Shown here piece by piece: positions 1 through 64,000 of a DNA stretch of 64,000 nt. Below the pieces are notes generated by a model. The model saw only the letters and a program-made list of their open reading frames with translations. It was not told the origin of the DNA and did not search any database. The stretch lies in the NCBI RefSeq assembly GCF_037975245.1, contig NC_092563.1, forward strand, positions 2,719,501-2,783,500, given 5' to 3'. A program made the translations under genes and the position numbers. The stretch comes from Apostichopus japonicus (lineage: Eukaryota > Echinodermata > Holothuroidea > Aspidochirotida > Stichopodidae). Numbering within the stretch: position 1 is the first letter of the stretch; each line of letters begins with the position of its first letter.

Positions 1-62808
<62,808 letters not shown>

Positions 62809-64000
62809 CTGATCGGGAATGGGGGGGGGGAGAGAAAAAGAAAAAGAAAAGAAAATTTAAAATGTGAGTTTTGTAATTTTTGCAACACAAGTCTACATTG
62901 ACAAATGAGGTTATATAGATAAAGTTTTGGAAAAGTGAGACAGTCTAAACAGTCGACCACATATCAAAATGGAGTGTGCCTATGTAAATAAATCCTATAA
63001 CTAAGTAAGAGACATGCTAAATAATGTTTCACATACAAATTGTGACATAAATGTATGTAGCAAGAATTGTCAGTAAACTGACTGACAATGAAAGTAATTC
63101 AGCATTGTTGTCCGTCACAATGAAAATATCATTAAAATCTTTTGAGATGTAGATGAGCATACTTGGTAATGGCAGAAAAAATCCAAAGTCTGCCTCAATG
63201 TTTACAGATGGTACATGATAAGCTGCTGTATTATAACCTACTTTGAAGAAATGGTGTTAATTTATAGTTTTGTAACTACTTTTTTTACGTTCATCTCACT
63301 TCCTAATGGGAACTATAGTTCCCATTAGGAAATTGCACATGTGAGTGGTTAATGTTACTGACAGTGATAGTCTAATATTTAAAGTTCATGTAAAACTGAA
63401 CTCTAGTTTACCTCACTGAATTATAGTTCCCATTCGGAAATTGCACATATGAGTGGTTAATGCTAACAGTGGAACATTCTACTATTTAAACTTCATGTAA
63501 AACTGAACTCTAGTTCACCTCAGTGTCACTGAACTATACTTCCCATTAGGAAATTGCACATGTGAGTGATTAATGCTACTGACAGTGGAGCATTCTACTA
63601 TTTAAACTTCATGTAAAACTGAACTCTAGTTCACCTCACTGTCACTGAACTATAGTTCCCATTAGGAAATTGCACATGTGAGTGATTAATGCTACTGACA
63701 GTGGAACATTCTACTATTTAAACTTCATTTAAAACTGAACTCTAGTTCACCTCAGTGTCACTGAACTATACTTCCCATTAGGAAATTGCACATGTGAGTG
63801 ATTAATGCTACTGACAGTGGAACATTCTACTATTTAAACTTCATGTAAATCTGAACTCTAGTTCACGTCAGGAATGTTTCATGTCTTAGTTACTTCTGTT
63901 CTTTAACTATAGTTTATCATCACAAATTTGGTCATGCATACAGTTCACTATAATTAACATAAGAACTTTTTTTTCAGGAGTATATGGTTAATACAACTGA
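62809..64000. repeat. Non-coding stretch with ~116-bp tandem repeat and a 32-bp palindrome
   Basis: No exon is seen upstream of the first HYR exon. From about 63300 to 63870 a unit of roughly 116 bp is repeated about five times; each copy carries ttcccattaggaaattgcac and later actctagttcacctca. The first copy starts with a perfect 32-bp palindrome at 63300-63331 centred on aactatagtt. The stretch 62809-63299 holds nothing I recognise beyond the polypyrimidine tract feeding the exon 1 acceptor. Confidence 0.7.

Overview
This is a window of AT-rich animal genomic DNA. It has no operons, no RNA genes that I can see, and no gene I can support on the plus strand. Almost everything that codes belongs to one large multi-exon gene on the minus strand, read from high to low coordinates. 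The gene is open at the low end (its last visible exon is cut by position 1). No first exon, promoter or signal peptide is seen at the high end, so the gene probably continues past 64000 as well. I count 46 exons, each bounded by AG/GT splice sites. Each is a phase 1-1 cassette carrying one domain, except the cut exon at 1-89, of which only the phase 1 entry is visible. The main domain is the HYR (hyalin repeat) fold, whose openings look like VDTTPP..I..CP and whose core looks like ELG.....V.W.EPTATD.SG. One-exon-per-HYR arrays with EGF and CUB modules are typical of extracellular proteins of marine invertebrate deuterostomes. An echinoderm is my best guess, but that is inference.

Layout in transcript order. 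(1) 62808-22708: 25 HYR exons, broken by many intronic minisatellites, segmental duplications, four exon relics and several transposons. (2) 22427-13556: ten EGF exons. The first six are unusual, with seven or eight cysteines. (3) 11955-11713: a lone HYR. (4) 11222-9229: three EGF exons. (5) 7325-4141: CUB-like, EGF, degenerate EGF, CUB-like, CUB-like. The CUB-like domains lack the normal cysteines. (6) 627-361: a divergent HYR. (7) 89-1: start of a cysteine-containing exon cut by the window edge. The predicted product is a long secreted or cell-surface adhesive/matrix protein; no membrane segment lies in this window.

The history of the locus is readable. Symmetric exons let domains be added or lost without breaking the frame, and the HYR array shows this. 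A 1.33-kb tandem duplication at 59.4-61.9 kb has a third copy at 44.3 kb. A two-exon module at 28.4-29.2 kb recurs at 57.9-58.6 kb. Another two-exon module is present three times, with two of its three second exons reduced to opposite halves. Two minisatellites (10.7-11.1 kb and 45.2-45.7 kb) are built from the 3' tail and splice donor of the adjoining exon.

Mobile elements in introns: a 2.2-kb element with perfect 41-bp terminal inverted repeats inserted in a minisatellite (PIF/Harbinger-like), a 239-bp hAT-like MITE with an 8-bp target duplication and a paralogous empty site in the same window, a 1.7-kb hAT-like element, a C/G-rich foldback element, and a broken DIRS-type tyrosine-recombinase fragment.
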